Shown here: positions 22,446-32,114 of the stretch, in pieces | Position numbering within the stretch: position 1 is the stretch's first letter | Layout: each line of letters starts with the position of its first letter | Source of the DNA: Piscinibacter sp. HJYY11 | GTDB lineage: Bacteria > Pseudomonadota > Gammaproteobacteria > Burkholderiales > Burkholderiaceae_C | Direction of reading: 5' to 3' | Length of the DNA stretch: 64,000 bases | Assembly (NCBI RefSeq): GCF_016735515.1 | Contig: NZ_JAERQZ010000001.1 | Location: forward strand, 2,654,746 to 2,718,745 | The notes under the pieces: model-generated | What the model was told of the DNA's origin: nothing | The model's database searches: none | Seen by the model: only the letters and a program-made list of their open reading frames with translations | Translations under genes and position numbers: made by a program

Positions 22446-24590
22446 TCACAGGTCGAACTTGAGTTCGGCGTTGAAGGTGCGCTGCGTGTACGGGTGGAAG
22501 GCCCAGTAGCGCTCGTTGTTGAGGTTGTCGATGCCTAAGGCGGCCGACCACTGCTTGTCGAAACGATAGACGAGCCGCACATCGGCCACCAGGAACGAGC
22601 TCACGCCCATGTAGGTGCGGCCGTTGGGGTCGCTGTTGTCGAGCGTGCCGTACTGGCGGCCGCTGTAGCGCACGCCGAGGCTCGTGCTCCAGTGGTCGTC
22701 GAGCTTGTAGCTGGCGAGGGCGGTGGCGCGCCAGCGCGGTACGCGCGGCTGCCAGCGGCCCACACTCGCGGGGAACTTGTCGTTCTTGGTGATGATGGAG
22801 TCGGCGTAGGTGACGCTTGCGTTGAGGTCCAGGCCTCGCAAGAGGGCGTGAGGCCACTGCAACGCCACCTCCAGGCCGCGGGTGCGGATCGTGTCCACGT
22901 TCTGCACGTTGGTGACGTTCGGCGTCACGGTCACGTTGGTCTGTGAATACAGCGCATCGTCGGTGCGCTCGGCGAAGAAGGTCGTGCGCAGCAGGCCCAT
23001 GCCGATGCTGCGCTCGGCCGTCAGCTCACCAGTCCACGACGTTTCGGGCCGCAGAGTGGGATCGCCCAGCGTGCCGGCCGAGGCCAACTGATAGAGCTCC
23101 ACCACCGTCGGCGCACGCACCGCTCGGCCGAGCGAGGCCTTCAGCACCCAGGCGTCATCGACCGTGTGCGAGATCGCGAGCTTGGGCGAGAACCGGTTTT
23201 CGCGCCTGGCCGATGCGACGCTGGGCGATTCCGCTTCCCACTGCTCCACACGGGCGCCCAGCACGGCGCGCCAATCCGATGAGATGTGCCAGGCGTCCTG
23301 CACCCACAGGCTGTGCAACGAAGACGCTCCTGCCGTCGCCTGCGTGCGCAACTTGAAGGCGTCGCGTTGCAAGCCGGCCTCGACCGTGTGCATGGTGCCG
23401 ATCGGCCGCCAGATGCCCTTCACGGCAAGCGTGTTCCAGCCGGTGCCCTTCATGTCGGTCAGGCCCGTTGCCGAATTTCGCAACTCGTCTCGCGCGTAGT
23501 CGTAGACGCTGGCCGCCGCCTCCCAGTCCCACTCGCCTCGCGTTTGGCTCTTGAGGCTCAGACCTTGGGCCACATGGGCCAGGCGAGCCCGGCTGCTCGC
23601 AAAATCGCCAGGCGTCAGCACATAGTCCCGGCCTTCGATGTTCACCGTGCCGGTGGTGATCGTGTTGCCAGCCGCGTCGCGCAGATAGCTTTGCACCTCG
23701 CGCCGGGTGTCATTGCGCCAATAGCCCAGCGTGTACGAGGCGCGCAATGCGGGCGTGACGTCATAGGCCAGCTTGAGCTTGGCGTGGTCCTGCACGGTGT
23801 GGCTGCGACCGGTGTCGCCGAGGATCCACCACGCCTGGTTCGATGGGTTGCGATCGGCCACGGCGCCGGTGACCGGCACGCCGCTGCTGCCCACCGTGCC
23901 CTGCGAGACGCGCTTGTTCGCAAACGTGATCGGCTGCCCTTCGCTGTCGAGCCGGCTCACGTGGACCCACCACGACAACCCGCCCTCGCGGCTGCCGAGC
24001 GACGCGCTGCCCGACTGTCCACCGAAGCGGTCGGTGGTGTTGTACTGCTGGTAGCGCTGGGTGTAGCCCTGCAACTTCACATGCGCCTCGAACGCCCGTG
24101 GCATTCGCGTCACGTAGTCGACCACCGCCCCGACCGAGTTGCCCGGGTAGGCCGCCGAGAACGGGCCGTACAGCACGTCGACGCGGTCGATCTCCTCCGG
24201 CGTCACCAGGCCCCAGCGCGGCGTGTAGGTCGCGCCGTTGCCGAGCAGGTTGGACAGCAGGATGCCGTCGGCATACACCAGCGAGCGCGCGCTGTTGCCC
24301 GTGCCCGAGGCGCGGCTCGCGAGCACGGCGTGGTCGTGGTCGCCGATGTAGCGCTTGCGCACGTTGAGGCTCGGGAAGTACTTCAGCGCATCTTCCGAAT
24401 CGGTGGCGTTGATGCTGCGCGCGATCTGCGCAGCGGTGATGCTCTCGGTGGTGGTGGGGATCTCGAGCGGCAGCGTCGCCGGGCGGCTGCCGATGATGGT
24501 GACGCGGTCGAGCTCAGGGGCGGTCTGCGCGCCGGCCATGCCGGGCAGGGCCGCGGCGACGGCCAGCGTCGCCAGTATGGGCTTCTTCAT
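22446..24590 (-). CDS. TonB-dependent outer-membrane receptor, possibly for copper
   Basis: 714 residues with a signal peptide (1-21), a TonB-box-like DRVTIIG, a plug domain (to about 180, with IDRVDVLYGPFSAAYPGNSVGAV given here only as its key IDRVDVLYGP) and a beta-barrel ending in the aromatic-terminated strand FNAELKFDL. Such receptors import metal complexes or other scarce ligands. The location between DUF2946 and PCu(A)C genes suggests copper, as for OprC/NosA-type receptors; the ligand is inferred from context only. Confidence 0.85.
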   Translation of the reverse strand: MKKPILATLAVAAALPGMAGAQTAPELDRVTIIGSRPATLPLEIPTTTESITAAQIARSINATDSEDALKYFPSLNVRKRYIGDHDHAVLASRASGTGNSARSLVYADGILLSNLLGNGATYTPRWGLVTPEEIDRVDVLYGPFSAAYPGNSVGAVVDYVTRMPRAFEAHVKLQGYTQRYQQYNTTDRFGGQSGSASLGSREGGLSWWVHVSRLDSEGQPITFANKRVSQGTVGSSGVPVTGAVADRNPSNQAWWILGDTGRSHTVQDHAKLKLAYDVTPALRASYTLGYWRNDTRREVQSYLRDAAGNTITTGTVNIEGRDYVLTPGDFASSRARLAHVAQGLSLKSQTRGEWDWEAAASVYDYARDELRNSATGLTDMKGTGWNTLAVKGIWRPIGTMHTVEAGLQRDAFKLRTQATAGASSLHSLWVQDAWHISSDWRAVLGARVEQWEAESPSVASARRENRFSPKLAISHTVDDAWVLKASLGRAVRAPTVVELYQLASAGTLGDPTLRPETSWTGELTAERSIGMGLLRTTFFAERTDDALYSQTNVTVTPNVTNVQNVDTIRTRGLEVALQWPHALLRGLDLNASVTYADSIITKNDKFPASVGRWQPRVPRWRATALASYKLDDHWSTSLGVRYSGRQYGTLDNSDPNGRTYMGVSSFLVADVRLVYRFDKQWSAALGIDNLNNERYWAFHPYTQRTFNAELKFDL

Positions 24591-24673
24591 GAAGAGGGAA
24601 AGGCCTCGGCGATGTCGCCAGACCAGGGGAAAGACTCAAGGCACCGGCACGTCGCCGGCGGCGGCACGGACGC

Positions 24674-25063
24674 TCAGGCGAGCGCGGGCGGACCTTGCTT
24701 GAGTCGTGCCCGCCAGCGTGTACTGGCGTCAGGCGGCGTCGTCGCGGCGCGCGGTGCAGGCAGCACCTGGCGCACAGGCGGCGCCACGCTGTCGGCCGCG
24801 GCCAGCTGCGGCGCGGCCAGTGCCATCACGGCGCTCAGCGCGCAGTGGTCGCCGGCATGCGTGGCTTGGTGGTCGGGCGCGGGTTCGCCGTCGAGGGCGA
24901 TGGTCTTCACGCCGTAGACCGTGCAGACCTCGACCAGCGCCTTGCCTTGTGCCTCGGCCGACGTGCTCGCCAGCAGGGGCACGGCTGCCTTGAGCAACAG
25001 CGCGCAGGCGAAGAGCCACACGGCAAATCGCGAGTTGAAGGCGCTGAAGGGGCGGCGTGACAT
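24674..25063 (-). CDS. DUF2946 family protein
   Basis: 129 residues from ATG 25063. An N-terminal hydrophobic helix (about 14-30, [20 protein letters not shown]) is followed by [14 protein letters not shown] and a histidine/cysteine pair (HAGDHCAL), the pattern of DUF2946. Members are frequently found next to PCu(A)C and TonB receptor genes. It is the first gene of the three-gene copper module and is divergent from ruvB with a 65-base gap that must hold both promoters. Confidence 0.75.
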   Translation of the reverse strand: MSRRPFSAFNSRFAVWLFACALLLKAAVPLLASTSAEAQGKALVEVCTVYGVKTIALDGEPAPDHQATHAGDHCALSAVMALAAPQLAAADSVAPPVRQVLPAPRAATTPPDASTRWRARLKQGPPALA

Positions 25064-25128
25064 GGGGCGCGATTGTGCCAGCCCACCCGTCAGGCCCTGC
25101 CACCGGGCCGCGCTGCACAATGCGCGAC

Positions 25129-26196
25129 ATGAGCATCCAGACCGATGATTTCGCCGACGATCTCACACCCCGCCGGCGGGTCGTGAGCGCCGCACCCGCC
25201 TCGCCCAACGAAGAGGCGATCGAGCGTGCGTTGCGCCCCAAGGGCCTGGCCGAGTACGTGGGCCAGGCCAAGGCACGCGAGCAGCTCGAGATCTTCATCG
25301 GCGCGGCCAAGAAGCGAAAGGAAGCGCTCGACCACGTGCTGCTCTTCGGCCCGCCCGGCCTCGGCAAGACCACGCTCTCGCACATCATCGCCAATGAGCT
25401 CGGCGTGAACCTGCGCCAGACCTCCGGCCCCGTGCTCGAGAAGCCCAAGGACCTGGCCGCCATCCTCACCAACCTCGAGAAGAACGACGTGCTCTTCATC
25501 GACGAGATCCACCGCCTGAGCCCGGTGGTCGAGGAGATCCTCTACCCCGCGCTGGAGGACTACCAGATCGACATCATGATCGGCGAAGGCCCCGCCGCCC
25601 GCTCGATCAAGCTCGACCTGCAGCCCTTCACGCTGGTCGGTGCGACCACGCGCGCGGGCATGTTGACCAACCCGCTGCGCGACCGCTTCGGCATCGTGGC
25701 GCGGCTGGAGTTCTACAGCTCGGAAGAACTCGCGCGCATCGTGCACCGCTCGGCCGGCCTGCTCGACGTGGCAGCCGACACCGAAGGCGCCTTCGAGATC
25801 GCCCGCCGTTCGCGTGGCACGCCCCGCATCGCCAATCGCCTGCTGCGCCGCGTGCGCGACTACGCCGACGTGAAGGGCGACGGCCGCATCACGAAAGCCA
25901 TTGCCGACAAGGCGCTCGCCATGCTCGACGTCGACCCGCAAGGCTTCGACGTGATGGACCGCAAGCTGCTCGAGGCGGTGATCCACCGCTTCGATGGCGG
26001 GCCGGTCGGCCTCGACAACGTGGCGGCCGCGATCGGCGAAGAGTCCGGCACCATCGAAGACGTGATCGAGCCGTATCTCATCCAGCAGGGTTTCCTGCAG
26101 CGCACGCCGCGCGGGCGGGTGGCCACGCTGGCCGCCTTCCGGCACCTCGGCGTCGCGCCGCCCAAGAGCGCGGGCGACCTCTTCGACGGCGCCTAG
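25129..26196 (+). CDS. ruvB: Holliday junction helicase RuvB
   Basis: 355 residues from ATG 25129; the frame is open upstream but the family N-terminus (MSIQTDDF) begins here. AAA+ motor of the RuvABC resolvasome. Walker [10 protein letters not shown], Walker B DEIHRL, sensor GATTRAGML and a winged-helix C-terminus are present. It is separated from ruvA by the copper module. Its TAG stop shares the tetranucleotide CTAG with the stop of the convergent gene. Confidence 0.97.
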   Translation: MSIQTDDFADDLTPRRRVVSAAPASPNEEAIERALRPKGLAEYVGQAKAREQLEIFIGAAKKRKEALDHVLLFGPPGLGKTTLSHIIANELGVNLRQTSGPVLEKPKDLAAILTNLEKNDVLFIDEIHRLSPVVEEILYPALEDYQIDIMIGEGPAARSIKLDLQPFTLVGATTRAGMLTNPLRDRFGIVARLEFYSSEELARIVHRSAGLLDVAADTEGAFEIARRSRGTPRIANRLLRRVRDYADVKGDGRITKAIADKALAMLDVDPQGFDVMDRKLLEAVIHRFDGGPVGLDNVAAAIGEESGTIEDVIEPYLIQQGFLQRTPRGRVATLAAFRHLGVAPPKSAGDLFDGA

Positions 26197-27131
26197 CGGA
26201 AGCAGCGCGCCGCGAGCCCCATCTCGGCGCAGATCGCCGCTTCGAAGTCGCCGACGCTGCTGCCGGCCACGATGTCGTTGTGGCCTGCACGCAGCCGCGA
26301 CTGCAGGGCCGGGGACTGCAAAGCACGGTTCACCTGCGCATTCAAGCTGCGCCGCAGTGCACGTGGCGTGCCACCCGGCGCAAAGAGCCCGAAGCGCGAC
26401 ACGAGGTTCGCCTTGGGCACGCCCAGCTCGGCCAATGTCGGCACCTGCGGCAAGGCCGGCAGTCGCTGCGGCGCGCCCACCGCCAGCGCCTTCAGGCGCC
26501 GCTGCGCCACATGCTGCAGCTGCGCCGCCGCCACGTTGGTCGACATCAACTCGAACTGCCCGCCCAGCGCATCGACCAGGCTCTGGCCGCCGCCCTTGTA
26601 CGGGATGTGCACGATCTCCAGGCCCAGCGTCGTCGCCACGCCGTCGAGCACACGGTGGCCGGTCGTGCCCACGCCCGTCGTCGCCCAGCGCAGCGCAGCC
26701 GGCTTCGCACGCGCGAGCGCCACCATCTGCGCGAAGCTCTCCGCTTCGAGCGCCGCAGTGCCGGCGACGAGCGTGGCGGTGTTCATCACCGCCGCCACCG
26801 GGGCGATGTCGCGCAGCGGGTCGTAGCGCACCAGGCCCTGGCGCGGCAGGGCGGTGAGCGGCGACAAGGCCGAGAACACGAGCAGCCGGCCATCCCCGGG
26901 TGCACGCGCCAGCATCTCCATCGCGATGCCGCCGCCGCCGCCCGGCCGGTTCTCCACCAGCACCGTCTCGCCGCGCTCGGCGGCGAGGCGCTCGGCCAGC
27001 AGGCGCGCGATCTCGTCGCTCACGCCGCCGGTCGGGTAGGCGACCACGATGCGCAGCGGTGCTTCGGCGTGCACCCGCCCGGCCACGAGCGCCGCGCCGG
27101 CCGCCAGAAGTCGCCGACGGTTCAGGTGCAC
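26193..27131 (-). CDS. Bug-family (TctC-like) periplasmic solute-binding protein
   Basis: 312 residues with a signal sequence carrying twin arginines ([15 protein letters not shown]). The Bug fold is recognised by [22 protein letters not shown], given as its first part IVVAYPTGG, the ENRPGGGG motif and [14 protein letters not shown] in the second lobe. These proteins bind carboxylates; most are orphan binding proteins in Burkholderiales. It lies 6 bases downstream of a LysR-type regulator on the same strand. No TctAB membrane genes are nearby. Confidence 0.9.
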   Translation of the reverse strand: MHLNRRRLLAAGAALVAGRVHAEAPLRIVVAYPTGGVSDEIARLLAERLAAERGETVLVENRPGGGGGIAMEMLARAPGDGRLLVFSALSPLTALPRQGLVRYDPLRDIAPVAAVMNTATLVAGTAALEAESFAQMVALARAKPAALRWATTGVGTTGHRVLDGVATTLGLEIVHIPYKGGGQSLVDALGGQFELMSTNVAAAQLQHVAQRRLKALAVGAPQRLPALPQVPTLAELGVPKANLVSRFGLFAPGGTPRALRRSLNAQVNRALQSPALQSRLRAGHNDIVAGSSVGDFEAAICAEMGLAARCFR

Positions 27132-27137
27132 GGCATC

Positions 27138-28049
27138 TCAGGCCGCCTGCGCGAGCCGGTGCGCGAGGCGCACGAAGGTGGCGGTCACGCCGGTCGTGTC
27201 GTCTTCCCGGTAGACCAGCGTGAGCGGCGCCTCCAGCCCGGCGCTCGAGGCCAGCGGCCGATACGCCACCGTGCTGGCTGGTGCGCGCTGCATCGACGCC
27301 GGCACCACCGACAGGCCCACGCCGCCGGCGACGAGGCTCAGGCTCGTCGTCATGCGCTCCACTTCGTCGACCACCCGCGGTCGCACGTCGGCCTGGGCGC
27401 ACTTGTCGAGCAGATCGGCGTAGAGGCCGGGCGCACCGGGCCGCCGCACGAGGATCATGTTCTGCTCGTGCAGGTCTTCGAGGCGGATCGCATGGCGGCC
27501 GGTGGGCCGGCGCGCGGCAAGAGGATGGTCGACGGGCAGCGCGACCACGGTCGGCTCGCGCGCCAGCGTCTCGAACACGAGACCGGCTGGGCGCGACACC
27601 ACCGCGCGGATGATCCCGCAGTGCAGCTTTGACGAGGCGACCGCTTCGGTGACGCCGGCCGCGTTGGCCTCGCTCAGCGCCATCTCGATCGCCGGGTGCT
27701 CCAGCCGCAAGGTGCGGATCACGCTGGAGGTCAGCGCGTGCACTGCGGCCGAGGTCGTCACGCCCAGGTGCAGCACGCCGCGCACGCCGGCGGTGATCTT
27801 CGCCACACGCTGCGCCATGGCGTCGAAGGCCTCGAGCGCACGCCGTGCCTCGCACAGCACCTCATGGCCCACCGGCGTGAGCGACACACCCTTGGGGTGG
27901 CGCACGAAGAGCGTCACGCCGAGCTGGCGCTCCAGCGCCTTGATCTGCTGGCTGAGCGGCGGCTGCTGCATGCCGAGCACGGCGGCCGCGCGTGTGAGGT
28001 GGCCGGTGTCGGCGACGGTCACGAAGTAGCGGAGCTGCCGGATGTCCAT
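27138..28049 (-). CDS. LysR-family transcriptional regulator
   Basis: 303 residues from ATG 28049. The N-terminal winged helix-turn-helix (DIRQLRYFVTVADTGHLTRAA, key part LRYFVTVADTGHLTRAA) is followed by a substrate-binding-like effector domain of CatR/BenM-type appearance (LGVTTSAAVHALT, then RRPGAPGLYADLLD). It is divergent from the porin gene and probably controls the porin and its own operon with the Bug protein through a dyad at 28106-28124. Inducer unknown, probably an organic acid. Confidence 0.92.
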   Translation of the reverse strand: MDIRQLRYFVTVADTGHLTRAAAVLGMQQPPLSQQIKALERQLGVTLFVRHPKGVSLTPVGHEVLCEARRALEAFDAMAQRVAKITAGVRGVLHLGVTTSAAVHALTSSVIRTLRLEHPAIEMALSEANAAGVTEAVASSKLHCGIIRAVVSRPAGLVFETLAREPTVVALPVDHPLAARRPTGRHAIRLEDLHEQNMILVRRPGAPGLYADLLDKCAQADVRPRVVDEVERMTTSLSLVAGGVGLSVVPASMQRAPASTVAYRPLASSAGLEAPLTLVYREDDTTGVTATFVRLAHRLAQAA

Positions 28050-28105
28050 GGCCGAGTCTAGGCACGGGCTGCCGGCGCGGCATCTGAGGTTTCCACATGG
28101 ACACG

Positions 28106-28124
28106 CCATATGAAAAACGTATGG
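28106..28124. promoter_or_regulatory. Candidate LysR-type operator
   Basis: CCATA-N9-TATGG is a perfect 5-bp dyad containing a T-N11-A core, the LysR-box arrangement. It is the only such clear dyad I found in the 180-base divergent region between the LysR gene and the porin gene, 57 bases from the LysR start codon. Confidence 0.5.
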
Positions 28125-28229
28125 AGTCGGCCCTCGTAACGTCTTTGACCCTGCGCCAGCCCGTCCCTAAGGTGCCGCCCGGACCTGTCGCCATGACCGG
28201 CCCTCACGACAACGACACCTGGAGACGCC

Positions 28230-29318
28230 ATGCTTTCGCTTCGCCCCGCCGCCTTCTCGGCCACCACGGCCGCCACCTTCGCCCTCTTTGCCCTGCAAAC
28301 CCCGTCAACGGCCCAGGCCCAGGTCACCGTCTTCGGCGTGCTCGACCTCGCGGTCAACCTCACGCGGGCCGATGGCGCCTCGTCGATCTGGAAGCTCGAA
28401 GGCGACGGCAACACCTCCAGCCGCCTCGGCTTCCGCGGGGCTGAAGACCTCGGCGGCGGCTGGAAGGCCAACTTCTGGATCGAGAGCGCGATCAACCCCG
28501 ACGTGGGCACCAGCGGCGCCACCAGCACCAACAACAAGGACTCGGTGAACACCGGCGGCCTGACCTGGGGGCGCCGCTCCACCGTGGGCGTGTCGGGCCC
28601 GATCGGCGAGCTGCGCCTGGGCCGCGACTACGTGCCGAGCTTTTCCAACCTCACCACCTCGATGCACCCCTTCGGCACCAACGGCGTGGGCAGCTCGGGC
28701 CACCTCTTCTACCCCGTCAACACCGGCGGCACCACGGTGCGCACCAACGTGCGCGCAAGCAACTCCCTCGGCTACCACCTGCCCGACAACGCCCTCGGCC
28801 TCTACGGCAACCTGATGGTGGCCACCGGCGAGCAGGCGCCCGACACCGCCACCGAGAAGGACGGCAACCACCTCGGCGTGCGCCTCGGCTGGCGCGGCGG
28901 CCCGGTCAACTTGGCCGTCGCCCGCGGCAAGACGAACTACGCCACCGGGAACTATGTGCAGACGAACGCCGGCGTCAACGTGAAGCTCGGGCCCGCGAAG
29001 CTGATGACGCTCTGGGGCGAGAACAAGGTCGGCGTCACCTCCACCCGCATCTGGATGCTCGGCACCCAGCTCGCCGTGGGTGCCAACGGCGAGGTGCGGC
29101 TGGCGTATTCGCAGCTCAAGGCCCGCGGCGTGGCCAACGACGCCGCGCACCTCGCGCTTGGCTACGTGCACGACCTCTCCAAGCGCACCTCCCTCTACGC
29201 CACCGTGGCCCGCATCGACAACAAGGGCAGCGGCACCCGCTTCAACCCCGGCACCGCCACCACGCAGGCGGGCGGCAATGCCGATGGGGCCGAGGTCGGC
29301 CTGAAGCACTCGTTCTGA
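28230..29318 (+). CDS. Gram-negative general porin
   Basis: 362 residues. A signal peptide of about 30 residues ends AQAQ, followed by VTVFGVLDLAVN, SSRLGFRGAEDLGGGWKA and a long run of alternating beta strands ending in the outer-membrane signature phenylalanine (GLKHSF). This is the trimeric burkholderial porin type (OmpC/Omp38-like). It is divergent from a LysR regulator and 12 bases ahead of a hydrolase lipoprotein gene, suggesting regulated uptake and processing of one substrate. Confidence 0.93.
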   Translation: MLSLRPAAFSATTAATFALFALQTPSTAQAQVTVFGVLDLAVNLTRADGASSIWKLEGDGNTSSRLGFRGAEDLGGGWKANFWIESAINPDVGTSGATSTNNKDSVNTGGLTWGRRSTVGVSGPIGELRLGRDYVPSFSNLTTSMHPFGTNGVGSSGHLFYPVNTGGTTVRTNVRASNSLGYHLPDNALGLYGNLMVATGEQAPDTATEKDGNHLGVRLGWRGGPVNLAVARGKTNYATGNYVQTNAGVNVKLGPAKLMTLWGENKVGVTSTRIWMLGTQLAVGANGEVRLAYSQLKARGVANDAAHLALGYVHDLSKRTSLYATVARIDNKGSGTRFNPGTATTQAGGNADGAEVGLKHSF

Positions 29319-29330
29319 AGGAGAGGCCCC

Positions 29331-30647
29331 ATGCTGCGACTCCTCGTCCTCACGTCTGCGCTGCTGCTCACCGCCTGCGCGCAGACACCGCCCTCGTCCG
29401 CCGAAGCCGCACCGCAGGCCACCGCCTGCCCGGCCGAGCTGCCCACCACCACCCGCTGCCTCGGCGGCCAGGACAGCGCAGGCGCCTTCTACCTGATCGC
29501 GATGCCCGCCGACTGGAACGGCCACCTCGTCGTGCACGCACACGGCGGCCCCTTCCTCGGCGCGGCCACCGCCAAGCGCATCGAAGAAGACCTCAAGCGC
29601 TGGGCCATCGTGCCGCGCGCCGGCTACGCCTGGGCCGGCTCGAGCTTCCGCCAGGGCGGCGTGGCCGTGCGCGCCGCGGCCGAAGACACCGAGCGGGTGC
29701 GCCAGATCTTCGTGCGCCACGTGGCGAAGCCGAAGCTCACGCTGCTGCACGGGCAGTCGTGGGGCGCGGGCGTGGCCGCCAAGGGCGCCGAGACCTACAC
29801 CGCCGGCAAGCCGTATGACGGCGTGCTGCTCACGAGCGGCCTGCTCGCCGGCGGCTCGCGCGCCTACGACGTGCGGCTCGACCTGCGCGTGGTCTACCAG
29901 TACCTCTGCCGCAACCACCCGCGCGCCGACGAGCCGCAGTACCCGCTGTGGATGGGGCTGCCCGAGGGCTCCACGCTCACGAGCGCCGAACTCGCGCGCC
30001 GTGCCGACGAGTGCCTGGGCCTGGCGAAGCCGGCCGCGCAGCGCACGCCCGAGCAGGCGCGGCGGCTGAAGACCATCGTCGACGTGCTGCGCATCGCCGA
30101 ACGTTCGGTGCAGGGCCACCTGAACTGGGGCACCATCCACTTCCAGGACATCGCGCGCCGCAGCGGCGGCAAGAGCGTGTTCGGCAACATCGACGCGCGC
30201 TACACCGGCTCGCCCGACGACGTCGCGCTCAATGCGGGCGTGGCCCGCTACGCCGCCGACCCGGCCGCGCTCGCCCGCTTCAGCGACGACACCGACCCGA
30301 CGGGACGCATTCCCGTGCCGGTGCTCACGGTGCACGGCATCGGCGACCCGACCGTGTTCGTGGAAGTGCAGCACACCTTCGCCGCCACCATGGCTGCCGC
30401 CGGCCGCGGCGATGCGCTGGTGCAGACCTTCACCGACGAGAGCGAACACAGCTACCTCAACGACGCGACGTATGTCGCGCTGCTGGAGTCGCTGGTGAAG
30501 TGGGTGCAAGCCGGCGCCAAGCCGACGCCGCAGCAGGTGGCCGAGGGCTGCGAGCGTGCGAGCGCGCGCTTCCCGTCGCGCTGCCGCTTCGTGCCGGGCT
30601 ATGCCCCGGCACCGTTGGAAAGCCGCGTGGCCCCGCGGCGGCGCTGA
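29331..30647 (+). CDS. Alpha/beta hydrolase lipoprotein
   Basis: 438 residues with a lipobox LLTAC (cysteine near residue 16), so it is probably membrane-anchored in the cell envelope. A nucleophile elbow GQSWG around residue 144, an acid region VLTVHGIGDPTVF and a histidine in DESEHSYLND are consistent with a serine hydrolase. Substrate is unknown. Co-oriented with the porin after 12 bases with AAGGAGAG as ribosome-binding site, so the two are probably expressed together. Confidence 0.8.
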   Translation: MLRLLVLTSALLLTACAQTPPSSAEAAPQATACPAELPTTTRCLGGQDSAGAFYLIAMPADWNGHLVVHAHGGPFLGAATAKRIEEDLKRWAIVPRAGYAWAGSSFRQGGVAVRAAAEDTERVRQIFVRHVAKPKLTLLHGQSWGAGVAAKGAETYTAGKPYDGVLLTSGLLAGGSRAYDVRLDLRVVYQYLCRNHPRADEPQYPLWMGLPEGSTLTSAELARRADECLGLAKPAAQRTPEQARRLKTIVDVLRIAERSVQGHLNWGTIHFQDIARRSGGKSVFGNIDARYTGSPDDVALNAGVARYAADPAALARFSDDTDPTGRIPVPVLTVHGIGDPTVFVEVQHTFAATMAAAGRGDALVQTFTDESEHSYLNDATYVALLESLVKWVQAGAKPTPQQVAEGCERASARFPSRCRFVPGYAPAPLESRVAPRRR

Positions 30648-30657
30648 GGTCGGTCGG

Positions 30658-31062
30658 CTACAGCAGGTCTTCGACCACCAGCCAGTGGTACTTCACGGCG
30701 CTGCGGGCGTTGTGCTGGCGGGCAATCGCCATCGCCCGCTCGGTGTGCGGGCCGTCGGGTGCGTAGACCAGCAGCCAGCCGCAGCCTTCGCAGGCGAGCT
30801 GGTGGTAGCGGCGCATCAGCGTCACCTCGTAGCCGAAGCCGGCGAGCTGGCTGGCGCCCGGCAGCATGGCGTCCATCTGCGCGCGCTCTTCGTCGGCGCT
30901 GTAGAAGAGCAGGTCTTCCTCGTCGAAGCCGCCATCGCGCAAGGCCTGCCGCGCCTGCTGGGCCGTGGCGTCGTCGGGGAAGGCCAGCAGCACGTGCCCG
31001 ACGGGGTTGTAGGTGCCGAGCGACTGCGGCCGATCGGCCTTGGTCATGCGCTTGATCGCCAT
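30658..31062 (-). CDS. Conserved hypothetical protein
   Basis: 134 residues from ATG 31062, chosen over ATG 31083 because AGGAG lies 6 bases before it. The sequence VGHVLLAFPDDATAQQARQALRDGGFDEEDL and the following ATYDVTLMRRY-like strand suggest a small alpha/beta fold similar to proteins that modulate stress responses (general stress protein 17M-like), but no domain is certain. No membrane segment. It converges with the hydrolase gene 10 bases away. Confidence 0.65.
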   Translation of the reverse strand: MAIKRMTKADRPQSLGTYNPVGHVLLAFPDDATAQQARQALRDGGFDEEDLLFYSADEERAQMDAMLPGASQLAGFGYEVTLMRRYHQLACEGCGWLLVYAPDGPHTERAMAIARQHNARSAVKYHWLVVEDLL

Positions 31063-31150
31063 GGGAAGCTCCTGCGTGGACAAGATGCTTCAAACATAGG
31101 CGGCCGCTCCGCCATTTCCAAACCGCATCCACCCGAAGCGGTGGGGGTCG

Positions 31151-31471
31151 TCAGTCGCCCCAGCGCGTGACGAGGCCGTACCAGCACACCGCGGTGACGA
31201 GGTTCATCGGCATGGTGAGCACGCTCGGCACGTAGAAGACCGCCGACAGGCGCGGGCTCGCGAGCACCAGCTCGCAGAACGAGGCCAGCACGAAGAGCAA
31301 CCCGCCCAGCACCAGCCAGCGCCGCATGTAGGTCGGCAACCAGCGCGCCTGTGCGCGGTTGTGGCGAATCGCTGCGGCGCGCGCAAAGACGTCGCCCCGG
31401 CTCGCGTCAAAGAAGAGCCAGCCGTAGAAAAGATACCGGTACAGCAGGGAACGAAAAGGCAGGTACTGCAT
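31151..31471 (-). CDS. Small hypothetical membrane protein
   Basis: 106 residues from ATG 31471. Two hydrophobic segments are visible, about 51-70 ([20 protein letters not shown]) and 76-98, after a basic, aromatic N-terminus. No family recognised. It is divergent from the alkyladenine glycosylase gene, with 79 bases between starts. Confidence 0.6.
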   Translation of the reverse strand: MQYLPFRSLLYRYLFYGWLFFDASRGDVFARAAAIRHNRAQARWLPTYMRRWLVLGGLLFVLASFCELVLASPRLSAVFYVPSVLTMPMNLVTAVCWYGLVTRWGD

Positions 31472-31550
31472 GGGCGCCCTCCGACCGTCTTTCGATCGGC
31501 CGCCGCGGGGCGGGTTCCGGCCTGATTCTTGCCCCACGGTGTTCACCATC

Positions 31551-32114
31551 ATGCACCGGATCGCCGCCATCGACTTCTCTGCCGCGTCCGTCGAAGTGGC
31601 ACGCGCGCTGATCGGCACGCTGCTGCTGGTCGACGGCGTGGGCGGGCGCATCGTGGAGACCGAGGCCTACGACGCCGACGACCCGGCCTCGCACAGCTAC
31701 AGCGGGCCGACCGCGCGCAACGCCACGATGTTCGGCCCGCCGGGTCATGCCTACGTGTACCGCTCGTACGGCCTGCACTGGTGCCTGAACTTCGTGTGCC
31801 GCGAGGCGGGCCACGGCGCCGGTGTGCTGATCCGCGCGCTGGAGCCCACCGCCGGCCTCGACACCATGCGGGCCCGCCGAGGGCTGCCCGACCCGAAGCT
31901 GCTGTGCGCCGGCCCCGGCCGCGTGGGGCAAGCACTCGGCATCACCCGCGCCCACGACGGGCTGCCGCTCGACCACCCCCCCTTCGAACTGCAGCCCTCG
32001 CCGGCCGCGCCGGAGGTGCTGGTGGGCGTGCGCATCGGCATCTCCAAAGCCAAGGAGGCACCATGGCGCTTCGGCCTGATGGGGTCGCGCTTCGTGAGCC
32101 GGCGCTTCGCATGA
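31551..32114 (+). CDS. 3-methyladenine DNA glycosylase (AAG/MPG family)
   Basis: 187 residues from ATG 31551. The family motifs are VETEAY(D) with the catalytic glutamate, the [13 protein letters not shown] segment and [12 protein letters not shown]. It removes alkylated purines in base excision repair. The protein is slightly shorter than most homologues at the C-terminus but the fold motifs are complete. Its TGA overlaps the ATG of the YihY gene (ATGA at 32111), indicating coupling. Confidence 0.92.
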   Translation: MHRIAAIDFSAASVEVARALIGTLLLVDGVGGRIVETEAYDADDPASHSYSGPTARNATMFGPPGHAYVYRSYGLHWCLNFVCREAGHGAGVLIRALEPTAGLDTMRARRGLPDPKLLCAGPGRVGQALGITRAHDGLPLDHPPFELQPSPAAPEVLVGVRIGISKAKEAPWRFGLMGSRFVSRRFA

